64,000 nucleotides of DNA from Streptomyces roseoviridis (GTDB lineage Bacteria; Actinomycetota; Actinomycetes; Streptomycetales; Streptomycetaceae): positions 6,699,001-6,763,000 of the forward strand of contig NZ_BAAAWU010000001.1 in assembly GCF_039535235.1 (NCBI RefSeq), in the 5' to 3' direction. The position numbers and the translations under genes are program-made. The notes under the pieces are model-generated. The model was not told where the DNA came from, made no database searches, and saw only the letters and a list, made by a program, of their open reading frames with translations. Shown here in pieces: positions 35,238-44,335 of this stretch (within the stretch, counting starts at the first letter, position 1; the number at the start of each line of letters is the position of its first letter).

Positions 35238-35894
35238 CTACAGCGACCGCATCCGGTCGATCTCCACCGCCTGCTGGGCGATCACGTCATTGGCCATCTC
35301 CTCCACCAGGACGTTGTTGCCCTGTCCGAGTACCTCCGCGGCCATCGTCACCGCGCCCTCGTGGTGGGTGATCATCAGCTTCAGGAAGAGGGTGTCGAAG
35401 GCCCGTCCCTCGGCGGCCCTCAGTTCGGCGAGCTGGGCCTCGGTGGCTATGCCGGGCATGGTGTGGTGGTCGTGGCCGGGCAGCGGCCGCCGGCCGCCGT
35501 TGGCCGTCAGCCAGCCCTCCATGGCTCCGATCTCGGGACCCTGAGCGGCGGCGATCCGCTCCGCGACCTTCCTCACCTGCGGCGACCCCGCCCGCTTCGG
35601 TGCCAGCGCGGTCATCGTGAGCGCCTGCCGGTGGTGCTCGATCATCATCTGGACGTAACGGAAGTCGGCGCTGTTGGGCCGCTCGTCCGGCAGCATCCGG
35701 GCCGCCTCCTCCGGCGAGACGCGTCGGGCCGGCTCGCCCGGCCTGCCCGGCGCCACGACCATCGGCCCGCCCGAACTCCCGGAAGGTCCCGCGCCCTTGT
35801 CCGTGCCGGGCGCCGACTCGCAGGCGCCGAGGGCGAGTACGGCGGTGGCGCTGACCAGCACGGCGACGGTGCGGCGGACACGGCGGTTCGGCAA
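35238..35894 (-). CDS. DUF305 lipoprotein
   Basis: A 218-aa exported lipoprotein. TTG 35894 is chosen because GGAGGT lies 5 bases upstream and it gives a compact signal (LPNRRVRRTVAVLVSATAVL) ending in the lipobox ALGAC. The DUF305 domain has two copies of the helical His motif: RYVQMMIEHHRQALTMT and LKLMITHHEGAVTMAAE, with GHDHHTMPGIA between them. The paired EHH/THH and Met clusters suggest a metal, possibly copper, site. It is divergent from the LVIVD protein, a pairing often seen in streptomycetes. An in-frame ATG at 35972 lacks a ribosome site. Confidence 0.8.
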   Translation of the reverse strand: MPNRRVRRTVAVLVSATAVLALGACESAPGTDKGAGPSGSSGGPMVVAPGRPGEPARRVSPEEAARMLPDERPNSADFRYVQMMIEHHRQALTMTALAPKRAGSPQVRKVAERIAAAQGPEIGAMEGWLTANGGRRPLPGHDHHTMPGIATEAQLAELRAAEGRAFDTLFLKLMITHHEGAVTMAAEVLGQGNNVLVEEMANDVIAQQAVEIDRMRSL

Positions 35895-35992
35895 GGCGAC
35901 CTCCACGGGAACGGCTGCAACTCGGGTCACACGGGTCACTCGGGACTGTCGGAGCGTGCGGCGGAACTTCATGACGTTCGTGTTGCCATCTG

Positions 35993-36020
35993 TTGAGATG
36001 TGCACGCCAAGGACCATACT
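35993..36020 (+). promoter_or_regulatory. Promoter of the LVIVD gene
   Basis: TTGAGA (35993-35998), a 16-bp spacer and CATACT (36015-36020) precede the GTG at 36073 by about 50 bases, with AGAGGA as ribosome site. The DUF305 gene diverges just upstream. Confidence 0.5.
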
Positions 36021-36072
36021 GCCGAGGTCCATCCGTCGTTCAGCTGTGAACGGAAGTCCCAGAGAGGACGGA

Positions 36073-37611
36073 GTGACTTCGTTGCGTACCACGAGTACCC
36101 CGCGCAGACGGATCAGAAGCCTGGGTGTGGCTACCGCCGCCGCCGGAATGCTGGTCAGCCTGCTCGCCGCAGGACCCGCGGCCGCCACACCCGGCCCGGG
36201 TGACCTCCCCGTACCGGACACCGTCAGCGCGGAGCGTGCGGCGAGCGCCCGGGCCGCCGTCGCGAGCGGTGAGATACCCGGTGTGGACGAGATCGTCCAC
36301 ACCCCCAACATCGAACACCTCGCCAACATCCCCAAGGACGCCCTCAAGGGCACCAACTCCGACCTGGCCTTCCAGGGCCGGTACGCCTTCGCCGGCAACT
36401 ACGACGGCTTCCGGATCTTCGACATCAGCGAGCCGAGCTCACCGAAGACCGTGGCCCAGGTGCTGTGTCCGGGATCCCAGAACGACATCTCCGTCTCCGG
36501 CAACCTCCTGTTCCTCTCCACCGACTCCTCCCGCAGCGACGACTCCTGCGCCAGCGTCTCCCAGCCCGCCACGGTCAAGGAATCGTGGGAGGGCATGAAG
36601 ATCTTCGACATCAGCGACATCTCCAACCCGCGGTACGTCGCAGCCGTCGAGACCGCCTGCGGATCGCACACCCACACCCTGCTGCCGAAGCGGGACGACG
36701 TGTACGTGTACGTCTCCTCGTACGCGCCCAACGCGGCCTTCCCGGACTGCCGGCCGCCGCACGACGGCATCTCGGTCATCAAGGTGCCGCGCGAGGCGCC
36801 CGAGCGGGCCGCGGTCGTCTCGTTCCCCGTCCTCTTCCCCGGTGAGGGCCCGGACGGCGGCGGCAACCCCGGCGCCCCCACCAACCCCGGAGTCTCCAAG
36901 ACCACCGGCTGCCACGACATCACCGTGCTCCCCGGGGAGGACCTCGCCGCCGGAGCCTGCATGGGCGACGGCATCCTCTTCGACGTCAGGGACCCGGTCA
37001 GGCCCAGGGTCATCGACCAGGTCCAGGACAACGTCAACTTCGCCTTCTGGCACTCCGCCACCTTCAACCAGAAGGCCGACAAGGTCGTCTTCGCCGACGA
37101 GCTCGGCGGAGGCGGCGCGGCCACCTGCAACGCGGAGGTGGGCCCCAACCGCGGCGCCAACGGCATCTACGACATCGTCGGCAAGGGCGACGGGCGCAAG
37201 CTCGTCTTCCGCAGCTACTTCAAGATCTCCCGCCACCAGGCCGACACCGAGAACTGCGTCGCCCACAACGGCTCGCTGATCCCGGTCCGGGGCAAGGACA
37301 TCATGGTCCAGTCCTGGTACCAGGGCGGCGTCTCCGTCTGGGACTTCACCGACTCCCGCCGGCCGAAGGAGATCGCCTACTTCGAGCGCGGCCCGATCTC
37401 GACGACCACGCCCGTCGGCGGCGGCTCCTGGTCCGCCTACTACTACAACGGCCACATCTACTCGAACGACATCGCCAAGGGCTTCGACGTCCTGAAGCTC
37501 TCGGACAAGCGCACCGACAAGGCGCAGCGGGTCCGGATGCACGAGCTCAACGCCCAGACGCAGCCGGACTACTTCCGCGACTTCGACCGGGCCTCCGGCG
37601 CGGACGACTGA
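36073..37611 (+). CDS. Secreted LVIVD-repeat beta-propeller protein
   Basis: A 512-aa exported protein. GTG 36073 follows GAGAGG and the signal is basic then hydrophobic (RRRIRSLGVATAAAGMLVSL ... AAGPAAA). The mature protein is built of LVIVD-type blades (YDGFRIFDISEPSSPKTVAQ, WEGMKIFDISDISNPRYVAA, VSVWDFTDSRRPKEIAYF). Disulfide-capable Cys and His-rich segments (CGSHTHTLLP, CHDITVLPGE, RHQADTENCVAHNGS) are conserved features. Function is unknown; it is probably extracellular and structural or metal-linked, given its DUF305 partner. Its 3' end overlaps the converging TetR gene by 43 bp. Confidence 0.8.
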   Translation: MTSLRTTSTPRRRIRSLGVATAAAGMLVSLLAAGPAAATPGPGDLPVPDTVSAERAASARAAVASGEIPGVDEIVHTPNIEHLANIPKDALKGTNSDLAFQGRYAFAGNYDGFRIFDISEPSSPKTVAQVLCPGSQNDISVSGNLLFLSTDSSRSDDSCASVSQPATVKESWEGMKIFDISDISNPRYVAAVETACGSHTHTLLPKRDDVYVYVSSYAPNAAFPDCRPPHDGISVIKVPREAPERAAVVSFPVLFPGEGPDGGGNPGAPTNPGVSKTTGCHDITVLPGEDLAAGACMGDGILFDVRDPVRPRVIDQVQDNVNFAFWHSATFNQKADKVVFADELGGGGAATCNAEVGPNRGANGIYDIVGKGDGRKLVFRSYFKISRHQADTENCVAHNGSLIPVRGKDIMVQSWYQGGVSVWDFTDSRRPKEIAYFERGPISTTTPVGGGSWSAYYYNGHIYSNDIAKGFDVLKLSDKRTDKAQRVRMHELNAQTQPDYFRDFDRASGADD

Positions 37612-38357
37612 TCCGGTCCGGGGGGCCCGGCCTGCTCCGCCGGCCACTCCGGCTCGCACGGCCGGTCCGGCACCCGGACCGCCCGCGGGCCCAGCTGGAC
37701 CGGCACCCGGGCCGGACGGCCGCGTAACACCGGGTGCACCACCTGCGTGCCGTCGGGCGGACCTCCGCCCGGCGGCACGCCCTGCTCCCAGTCCAGCCCG
37801 TACCGCTGGAACAGCTCCGCCCGCAGCCGGGGCATCGGCATCGGCGCGCCGGGCAGCAGCACCGCGAACACCGCGCCCATGAGCAGGGCCCGCAGCAGCG
37901 GGTAGTCCCGGTCGACGTCGTCGGTGCCGTAGCGGGCCACGGTCTCGCGCAGCAGCGCGGCCAGCCGCTGCTGCTCCGGACACTGCACGAAGCCCTCCGC
38001 CTGCAGGATGCCGGCCATGTGCGTGCGCATGAGCACCGGCCGGTCCTCGGCGAGCCCCAGGATGGCGTCGATGGCCCGCGCGAGCAGTTCCCGGCCGTCC
38101 TCGGTGCGCGGCTCGCGCTCCAGCGCCTCCTCCAGCGTGAGGTGCATCAGCCGGTGCACGGCGGACTGCAGCAGCTGCCGCTTCCCCGGGAAGTAGTACG
38201 AGATCAGCCCCCGTGCCGAGCCGGCCCGGCCGGCGATGTCGCCGAGCGTCGTGGCCTCGTAACCCCGCTCCGAGACCAGCTCCACGGTGGCCGTCAGGAT
38301 CCGCTCGCGCGAACGCCGCCGGAGCTCTTCATTGACCGATGCGCTACGCGGGGACAT
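37569..38357 (-). CDS. TetR-family regulator
   Basis: A 262-aa repressor. The helix-turn-helix is RERILTATVELVSERGYEAT and TLGDIAGRAGSARGLISYYF, followed by PGKRQLLQSAVHRLM. The ligand domain runs to about residue 200 (PLLRALLMGAVFAVLLPG). The last 60 residues are Pro/Arg-rich and extend across the end of the convergent LVIVD gene. ATG 38357 has GGAG upstream. A palindrome 20 bp upstream suggests autoregulation. Confidence 0.85.
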   Translation of the reverse strand: MSPRSASVNEELRRRSRERILTATVELVSERGYEATTLGDIAGRAGSARGLISYYFPGKRQLLQSAVHRLMHLTLEEALEREPRTEDGRELLARAIDAILGLAEDRPVLMRTHMAGILQAEGFVQCPEQQRLAALLRETVARYGTDDVDRDYPLLRALLMGAVFAVLLPGAPMPMPRLRAELFQRYGLDWEQGVPPGGGPPDGTQVVHPVLRGRPARVPVQLGPRAVRVPDRPCEPEWPAEQAGPPGPDQSSAPEARSKSRK

Positions 38358-38376
38358 GCTGGACTCCTGCGTTGAC

Positions 38377-38389
38377 TGGCTCGCAGCCA
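38377..38389. promoter_or_regulatory. Candidate TetR operator
   Basis: TGGCTCGCAGCCA is a perfect inverted repeat (TGGCT, 3-bp centre, AGCCA) 20 bp before the TetR start. On the minus strand TATATT next to it may be the -10 of the gene. Confidence 0.45.
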
Positions 38390-38486
38390 ATATACTCAGC
38401 GCGACCTGCCGTCGTGCCCTCGTGGCCGGTGGTGGGGCATGCCGTCTGTTCTGGGCGACGCGGGGGATCGTCCAGAACAGGCGGCT

Positions 38487-39161
38487 TCATCGTGTTTCTC
38501 CCATTCTGCTCCCCTTGTCGGGTCCGGTGGTCGGCGGTCTGCGGACGTCGCGGCGCCGGTACGTGACGACGGCCACGGCCACGCAGCACCAGCCCAGGAG
38601 CCAGCCGCCGAGCACGTCCGACGGCCAGTGGACGCCCAGGTAGACCCTGGTCCAGCCGACTCCGGCCACCGACACCACCGCGAGGCCGGTGAGCGCGCCC
38701 CAGCCCCTGTGGCCCTCGCGCCAGTGCAGCGCCAGCACCCACAGCAGCAGTCCGCAGCTCACCATCGCCGCCATGGCGTGGCCGGACGGGAAGGCCGGGA
38801 AGTGCGCCGAGTCCACCGGATCGGGCCAGCTCGGCCTCGTGCGCCCCACCGCGACCTTCAGACCGTGCTGGAGGGCCCACGCCAGGACGCTGGTGACCGC
38901 CACCCACAGCGCGAGCCGGCGCTCCCGGCGCCACCACAGCGCGAGGGCGGTCGCGGCGGCGAGCGTGCGCATGGTCCACGGATCCCACACCCAGTCCGAC
39001 AGCACCTGGTTGAGCCGGGTGAATCCCGGCTCGGCGACCGCACTGCGGTGCAGCGCGCCGCTCACGTCCCGGTCCAGCGACAGCAGCGGGGACCACCCGA
39101 CGGCCACCCCGACGAGCAGCAGGACGGCCAGGGCACCGGTGACGAGGGCGGAGATGCGCAT
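38487..39161 (-). CDS. PAP2-family membrane phosphatase
   Basis: A 224-aa polytopic membrane enzyme with about six hydrophobic segments. The lipid-phosphatase motifs are KVAVGRTRPSWP (C1), FPSGHAMAAM (C2) and RVYLGVHWPSDVLGGWLLG (C3), all intact. It likely dephosphorylates undecaprenyl pyrophosphate or phosphatidic acid at the outer face. ATG 39161 is chosen over 39179 from spacing to GGCAGGA. Confidence 0.88.
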   Translation of the reverse strand: MRISALVTGALAVLLLVGVAVGWSPLLSLDRDVSGALHRSAVAEPGFTRLNQVLSDWVWDPWTMRTLAAATALALWWRRERRLALWVAVTSVLAWALQHGLKVAVGRTRPSWPDPVDSAHFPAFPSGHAMAAMVSCGLLLWVLALHWREGHRGWGALTGLAVVSVAGVGWTRVYLGVHWPSDVLGGWLLGWCCVAVAVVTYRRRDVRRPPTTGPDKGSRMGETR

Positions 39162-39219
39162 GGGCCGATCCTGCCCCACCAGCGCGTTTCCACGTGTCCG
39201 CGCGGCGGGTCTGTCGAAG

Positions 39220-39367
39220 GTGTGCGCCCGTCCGGCGACGCCGGTGGTCGGACGTGTGCGCCCGTCCGGCGACAGCGGCGGTCGGACGTGTGCGCCCCTC
39301 CGGCGACCCCGGTGGTCTGACGTGTGCGCCCGTCCGGCGACGCCTGTGGTCTGACGCCCGTCCGGCG
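39220..39367. repeat. 34 bp tandem repeat
   Basis: GTGTGCGCCC recurs at 39220, 39254, 39288 and 39322, with a truncated copy at about 39356, an exact 34-bp step. The unit is GTGTGCGCCCGTCCGGCGAC plus a variable GCCGGTGGTCGGAC-type tail. It fills the gap between the PAP2 gene and the M56 peptidase gene. The rest of the gap is GC-rich without a gene. Confidence 0.9.
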
Positions 39368-39483
39368 ACCCCGGCCCGTATCCCGGCGGCCCGGCCCCCT
39401 TCCCGCGCGCCGCCGGGCCGGCGTTCCGTGGCCCGGCCAGCCGGCCCCGTGGGGCCGGTCGGGCCCTTCGCCGGGAGAGCCCC

Positions 39484-40422
39484 CTATCCCAGCGCCGTCA
39501 GCGCGGGGACGAACGCCACCAGGATCGGGACGACCGGGACCAGGGCCGCTGCGGCCGTCAGGCGCAGCCGACGGCCCGCGGTGAGGCGCGGCGTGGCCGT
39601 CAGCAGGCGGTTGACGCGCTGCGGGAGGTCGGCGTCCGGGGTCTGACCCGGGCCGAACACGCCCCGGTCCTCGTTGAGTTCGACCAGGGCCAGGGCGATC
39701 GTCAGCCGCCCGAAGCGGCGGGAGGCCACGTCGTCCGCCGCCAGCTCCACCAGCCGGTGCATCTCGCCCCGGAAGGCGGCGAACACCGGGACGCCCGGGA
39801 AGCCGGTCGCGAGGGCCGTCGCGCAGTGCAGCAGCCAGTCGTGGCGCGCCCGGGCGTGTCCCTGCTCGTGCGCGAGGACGGCGTCGAGCTGACGGCCCTT
39901 GAGGCGGCGCAGCGCGGCGGTGGTGATGACCAGGCGCGGTGTCCCGCCGGGCAGCCACCAGGCACCCGGGCGTTCCTCCTCCAGGACCACCAGGCGCTCG
40001 CTGTCGGCGGGCTCCTCGCCGGGCAACACGGGCGCGCGCACCAGCAGTTCCCGGCGCCGCTGGCGGCGGCGGGCCCGGGCCCGGCCGATCTCGCGGCCCA
40101 GCATCGCCCCGCTCCACAGGCCGCCGGCAGCGAGCAGCACGGCCAGCGCCGCCGACCAGGGCCCGTGGGTGCCGAGCTCGTACGCCTCGATCACCGCGCT
40201 CGGCGCGGACCCGAAGACCGGGCCCCGCACGACCTGCCAGGCGGCCGCCGCGCTGAAGGTCATCGACAGCGCGAAACTCAGCAGCGTCGCCGCGACGACG
40301 CACTGCCACACCCACAGCGCCACCACGGGCTCCCGTTCCACCCAGTCCGCCCGGGACAGCAGCCGCGGGGCGCCGACGGCGGTCAGGACGCCGAGCGCGA
40401 GGAGGGCGAGGGAGACCAGCAT
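39484..40422 (-). CDS. M56/BlaR1-like membrane metallopeptidase
   Basis: A 312-aa membrane protease. Three hydrophobic segments at about residues 1-20, 38-60 and 88-108 precede a cytoplasmic peptidase domain with HEQGHARARHDWL (zinc site) and the third ligand region LVELAADDVASRRFGR. A final hydrophobic helix ends the protein. It lacks the sensor penicillin-binding domain of BlaR1. The BlaI-type repressor gene usually next to such peptidases is absent, and a DUF5134 gene lies upstream instead. Confidence 0.85.
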   Translation of the reverse strand: MLVSLALLALGVLTAVGAPRLLSRADWVEREPVVALWVWQCVVAATLLSFALSMTFSAAAAWQVVRGPVFGSAPSAVIEAYELGTHGPWSAALAVLLAAGGLWSGAMLGREIGRARARRRQRRRELLVRAPVLPGEEPADSERLVVLEEERPGAWWLPGGTPRLVITTAALRRLKGRQLDAVLAHEQGHARARHDWLLHCATALATGFPGVPVFAAFRGEMHRLVELAADDVASRRFGRLTIALALVELNEDRGVFGPGQTPDADLPQRVNRLLTATPRLTAGRRLRLTAAAALVPVVPILVAFVPALTALG

Positions 40423-40512
40423 GGCGCCACCCTACGAGCGCGGTACGGACAGGGGTATGGGCTTGGAGATCAAGTGACGTACGCCACGGTTTCATCCCGT
40501 CGCACCGGCACC

Positions 40513-41148
40513 TCAGAGCGTGAGGAGCATCGCCAGCATCGCGAGCGCCATGGACAGCCGGCACACCAGCGTCAGCTCCGCTCCGCCCGGCGCGGCCACG
40601 CCGCCCGCCGCGAGCACCCCACCCCGCCCGCTCACGCCGCCCGCCGCCCCGGGCGCGTCCGCCGCCGGCGCGGCCACCGGGACCAGCCGCGCGCCCGAAC
40701 GCAGCACGTACACCCCGTAGTAGACGATCAGCGCGCCCGTCAGCAGGGGTATGCCGGAGCCGGCGGCCGGGCCGCCGTGCCCCGCTCCGTGCGCCCCGTG
40801 CCCGCCGCCGGGTGCTGCGGCCATCGCCACGGCCATGTAGACCATCGCGAGCGAGCCGACCAGATGGTGCAGATGGTGACGCCCCCGCCGGAACGCCCCG
40901 GCCAGTCCGTGCAGCGCCGCGGCTCCGAACACCGCCGCGTACAGCGCCCAGGCCCACTCCGGTGGGCTCAGCACCGCCGCGGGCAGGGCCATCGCCGCCA
41001 TGCCGAAGCCCATCACGGCCTCGCTCACGGCCGCCACGCGGTCCTCGCCGGCGCTGCCGCGCGTCCGCCACAGGCAGTACGCCCCGCTGGCCGCGCACAG
41101 CACCACCAGCAGCCAGCCGGACAGAGCCGGTCCGTGCACGCCGGACAC
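40513..41148 (-). CDS. DUF5134 membrane protein
   Basis: A 211-aa protein with about five hydrophobic helices (WLLVVLCAASGAYCLWRTRG, AVMGFGMAAMALPAAVLSP, WALYAAVFGAAALHGLAGAF, GSLAMVYMAVAMAAAP, LLTGALIVYYGVYVL) and a His/Gly-rich loop GGGHGAHGAGHGG. This arrangement fits DUF5134, of unknown function. GTG 41148 directly follows GGGGAGGGG. The gene lies about 90 bp before the M56 peptidase and may form a small membrane-stress unit with it. Confidence 0.75.
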   Translation of the reverse strand: MSGVHGPALSGWLLVVLCAASGAYCLWRTRGSAGEDRVAAVSEAVMGFGMAAMALPAAVLSPPEWAWALYAAVFGAAALHGLAGAFRRGRHHLHHLVGSLAMVYMAVAMAAAPGGGHGAHGAGHGGPAAGSGIPLLTGALIVYYGVYVLRSGARLVPVAAPAADAPGAAGGVSGRGGVLAAGGVAAPGGAELTLVCRLSMALAMLAMLLTL

Positions 41149-41308
41149 CCCCCTCCCCTCGGTCCCACCGACTGCATGCCCGGCGACCGCCGCACCCACG
41201 CGGGCGCAGGGACGCGCACAGGCGTACGAGGGGGAGCGTGGGGCGCGCGTTAGGCTCGGGGCGATCGCGTCCGCCGATCGTCAGCGCCCGAGGGGAGACC
41301 CGCACACC

Positions 41309-41860
41309 ATGGACACCGCCGCGCCCCGGCACACCGACCTCCTCACCTACCGGGACGCCGTCCTGGACGACGTCCCCGTGCTCGTGCCGCTCGTCGAGTC
41401 CGCCTACCGGGGCGACTCCAGCAGGGCGGGCTGGACGACGGAGGCGGACATCCTCCAGGGGCAGCGGACGGACGCGGCGGGTGTCGAGGCCGTCATCACC
41501 ACGCCCGGCAGCCGGCTGATGGTGGTGGAGCGGGACGGCGGGATCGTCGCCTGCTGCCAGCTGGAACACCGCGGCGAGGCCGCCTACTTCGGCATGTTCG
41601 CGGTCCGCCCGGAGCTCCAGGGCGCCGGTCTCGGCCGGCGGATCATCGCCGAGGCCGAGCGCCGGGTGCGGGAGCTGTGGGACGTGCGCGAGATGCACAT
41701 GACGGTGATCTCGGTGCGCGAGGAGCTGATCGCCTGGTACGAGCGCCGGGGCTACCGCCGTACGGGCCGGACGAGCCCCTTCCCGTACGGCGACGAGCGG
41801 TTCGGCGTGCCGCAGCGCGACGACCTGGAGTTCGAGCTCCTCGTGAAGGAACTGGTCTGA
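41309..41860 (+). CDS. GNAT-family N-acetyltransferase
   Basis: A 183-aa acetyltransferase. Motif A is FGMFAVRPELQGAGLGRRII, with the acetyl-CoA loop Q-G-A-G-L-G. MTVISVREELIAWYERRGYRRTG gives motif B. The N-terminus YRDAVLDDVPVLVPLVESAY is the usual first strand and helix. ATG 41309 has GAGGGGA about 14 bases upstream. TAGGCT at 41251-41256 is a likely -10. Substrate unknown. A short CCCCGG/CCGGGG hairpin follows the stop. Confidence 0.85.
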   Translation: MDTAAPRHTDLLTYRDAVLDDVPVLVPLVESAYRGDSSRAGWTTEADILQGQRTDAAGVEAVITTPGSRLMVVERDGGIVACCQLEHRGEAAYFGMFAVRPELQGAGLGRRIIAEAERRVRELWDVREMHMTVISVREELIAWYERRGYRRTGRTSPFPYGDERFGVPQRDDLEFELLVKELV

Positions 41861-41899
41861 CCCCCGGCGCACCGGGGCAGCGCCGGCCGGGGCGGCCGC

Positions 41900-42583
41900 T
41901 CAGGCGGTGAAGCGGCCCGTGCGCCGGATCTCCGGCCGGTCCGTCGTGGCGCCGTCGAGTCCGAGGGCCCGGGCGAGCCGCAGGTCGTCCTGGGTGTTCA
42001 CGACCCAGCCGATCACCCGCAGGCCCGCCGCGTGCGCCCGGTCGACGGTGTCCAGGGTGAGGTGCCGGATGTTCAGGACGAGCGCGCCCGCGCGCACGGC
42101 GAGGGCGCGCTCCACCACGTCGGCCTGCTGATGGTCGGCGACGAGCGCGGTGCGCACGCCGGGGACGAGGCCCCTGATCTCCGCGAGCGCCTCGTCGTGG
42201 AAGGAGAGGACCTCCACCCGCGGGGTGAGGGCGCGCTCGTTGATGACCTCGGCCAGGGCCCGTGCCGCGGCCACGTCCTTGATCTCGGCCTGGATCGGGG
42301 CCCGGACCGCTTCCAGGACCTCCTCGAAGACGGGGACGCGTTCCCCTTAGCCCGCGTCCAGCTCGCGCAGCTCCGCGAGGGTCTTGGCGGCGATCGGCCC
42401 GGTGCCGTCGGTGGTGCGGTCGACGTCGGCGTCGTGCATGACGACCAGGGCGCCGTCCTTGCTGAGGTGGAGGTCGAGCTCGATGGCGTCCATGCCGGCC
42501 TGCTCGGCGTGGACGAAGGAGCGCAGGGTGTTCTCGGGCTCGACGCCCATGACTCCGCGATGACCGATGGTGAGGAAACTCAA
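41900..42583 (-). pseudogene. Glycerophosphodiester phosphodiesterase interrupted by in-frame TAA
   Basis: From TTG 42583 the frame encodes SFLTIGHRGVMGVEPENT, then AGMDAIELDLHLSKDGALVV and MHDADVDRTTDGTGPI, the GDPD catalytic half with both active His and the metal Glu/Asp. It stops at TAA (42347-42349) right after LAELRELDAG. The same frame resumes at once with GERVPVFEEVLEAVRAPIQA and runs through VLSFHDEALAEI and AGLRVIGWVVNTQDDL to the stop at 41900. Length and order are otherwise normal. A single C-to-T change (CAA to TAA) explains the break. Without readthrough no active enzyme would form. Confidence 0.8.
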
Positions 42584-42786
42584 GATCTTCTCGCTTCCGT
42601 CGGGGGCCGGCCGCGGCTGTTCCGGTCCGGGCGCGGCTCGGGGCGGCTCGGGGCGCAGCCTAGTGGACGGGGGCAAAACGGAAGGCTTTGGCGCGGAAGC
42701 CCGCTTTTCTCGTCATGCGGGCCCGCTCGACAGGAAAATTCGCGGCGAGGAGGGGGGTGGCGCAGGATAATTTCTCTTACCCCCTC

Positions 42787-42816
42787 TTGCGGGGAAGAAC
42801 CATGGATGCATACGGT
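42787..42816 (+). promoter_or_regulatory. Promoter of the DUF6421 operon
   Basis: TTGCGG (42787-42792), an 18-bp spacer and TACGGT (42811-42816) place the start about 30 bases before ATG 42852, where GAGGAAGAGG is the ribosome site. The rest of the 268-bp gap is AT-richer than its surroundings and shows no gene. Confidence 0.5.
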
Positions 42817-42851
42817 GTCTTGACGCAAGGTTCTCCTGTGGAGGAAGAGGC

Positions 42852-44258
42852 ATGACGGAAATTCTTGTGCAGGACGTGACCGGTGGGGGGACTTCCACCG
42901 ACGCTCCGGTGATCGACCACCCTGCATGGCCCGAGCTCAAGAATGCCGTGGAGGAGCTCCGCCCCTGGCAGAGCGCGGACGGCTCCATCGACTTCGCGGC
43001 GGAGGGCGCGCCGACCCGTGCCCACGCCGAGCAGACCGTCGAGCGCATCGTCGCCGCGGTCGAGCGGCTCTCCCCGCTGCTCCCGCACGACGCCGCCTAC
43101 CACGAGGCGCTCGTCGCCGACCTGCGCAAGTGGGCCGAGGGCGGCTTCGAGGTCCCCGACTTCCTGGACGCGCTGCTCGCCTTCCAGCCGGCCGCGAACC
43201 GCGTGGACGGGCTCCAGCACCTCGTCGTCTTCCCCATGTACACCCAGAACGGCAACCCGGACCGCAACCTCGAAGCGGTCGTGCTGCGCATGGTGTGGCC
43301 GCAGTGGCTCTCCGAGCTGGAGGCCACCCGCTACGACAACCCGCTGTTCTGCGGCATCACCTTCGAGGACTTCACGGCCGGCTACGACACCCACTCGGCC
43401 GTCCTCTTCCCCGAGACCATCGCCGTGCGCGAGGCCCCGGCCCGCTTCAGCTGGGGCGGCATCTTCTGCGACCGCGAGGCGGCCCGCTTCCGCAAGGTCA
43501 CCGGCGCGGCCGTCGACATCCTCGGCATCGACCTGCCCGAGGACATCGCCGCCATGGTCGAGGACCAGGAGCGCTGCGAGAAGGCGTTCGTCCTGTGGGA
43601 CATGGTCCACGACCGCACCCACAGCCACGGCGACCTGCCCTTCGACCCGTTCATGATCAAGCAGCGCCAGCCGTTCTGGATGTACGGCCTGGAGGAGCTG
43701 CGCTGCGACCTCACCGCCTTCAAGGAGGCCGTGAAGCTGGAGGCCGAGGGCAACGCGCACGGCCGTGACGTGCAGTACGCGGTGCTCTTCGACCGGATGT
43801 TCCGCTTCCCCGTCTCCGGCGACCGCAACCGCAACTACGACGGTCTCGGCGGCCAGCTGCTCTTCGCGTACCTCCACAAGCACGACGTGGTGCGCTGGAC
43901 CGACAACACGCTGAAGATCGACTGGCAGCGGGCCCCCGAGGTCACCAACCAGCTCTGCGGCGAGATCGAGCAGCTGTACCGCGACGGCATCGACCGCCCC
44001 AAGCTCGTCCACTGGTTCAAGGCGTACGAGCTGGTCTCCACCTACCTCGCGCCGCACCCGGGCTCCACCTGGGCCAAGGGCCCCGACGCCCTGGACCTGA
44101 CCCAGCCGCCGCGCAAGCTCGTGGACGACGTGCTTCCGGACGAGTTTCCGCTCAGCATGTTCTATGAGGCCCTTGCCAAGAAGCTCAAGGGCGTGATCGC
44201 CTCCACCAAGGGCATCACCGCCGCGAAGGCCGCGCGCACCGAGCAGGTCGCCGCGTGA
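42852..44258 (+). CDS. DUF6421-family protein
   Basis: A 468-aa soluble protein of unknown function. Distinctive conserved-looking blocks are FQPAANRVDGLQHLVVFPMY, TQNGNPDRNLEAVVLRMVWP, HDRTHSHGDLPFDPFMIKQR and FWMYGLEELRCDLTAFKEAV. The His/Asp/Arg-rich HDRTHSHGDLP and EELRCDL strings look like a metal or cofactor site, possibly hydrolase-like, but this is inference. It leads an operon with an SDR and a threonine aldolase; its stop (44258) is followed after 77 bases by the SDR start used here, or overlaps an alternative GTG by 4. Confidence 0.8.
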   Translation: MTEILVQDVTGGGTSTDAPVIDHPAWPELKNAVEELRPWQSADGSIDFAAEGAPTRAHAEQTVERIVAAVERLSPLLPHDAAYHEALVADLRKWAEGGFEVPDFLDALLAFQPAANRVDGLQHLVVFPMYTQNGNPDRNLEAVVLRMVWPQWLSELEATRYDNPLFCGITFEDFTAGYDTHSAVLFPETIAVREAPARFSWGGIFCDREAARFRKVTGAAVDILGIDLPEDIAAMVEDQERCEKAFVLWDMVHDRTHSHGDLPFDPFMIKQRQPFWMYGLEELRCDLTAFKEAVKLEAEGNAHGRDVQYAVLFDRMFRFPVSGDRNRNYDGLGGQLLFAYLHKHDVVRWTDNTLKIDWQRAPEVTNQLCGEIEQLYRDGIDRPKLVHWFKAYELVSTYLAPHPGSTWAKGPDALDLTQPPRKLVDDVLPDEFPLSMFYEALAKKLKGVIASTKGITAAKAARTEQVAA

Positions 44259-44335
44259 CCGACGTGACCGAGGCGGCACGGGCGAAGGACGGGTCCGCAG
44301 GGCCCACCCAGGCGACGGAGCAGGAGGCGACGACC

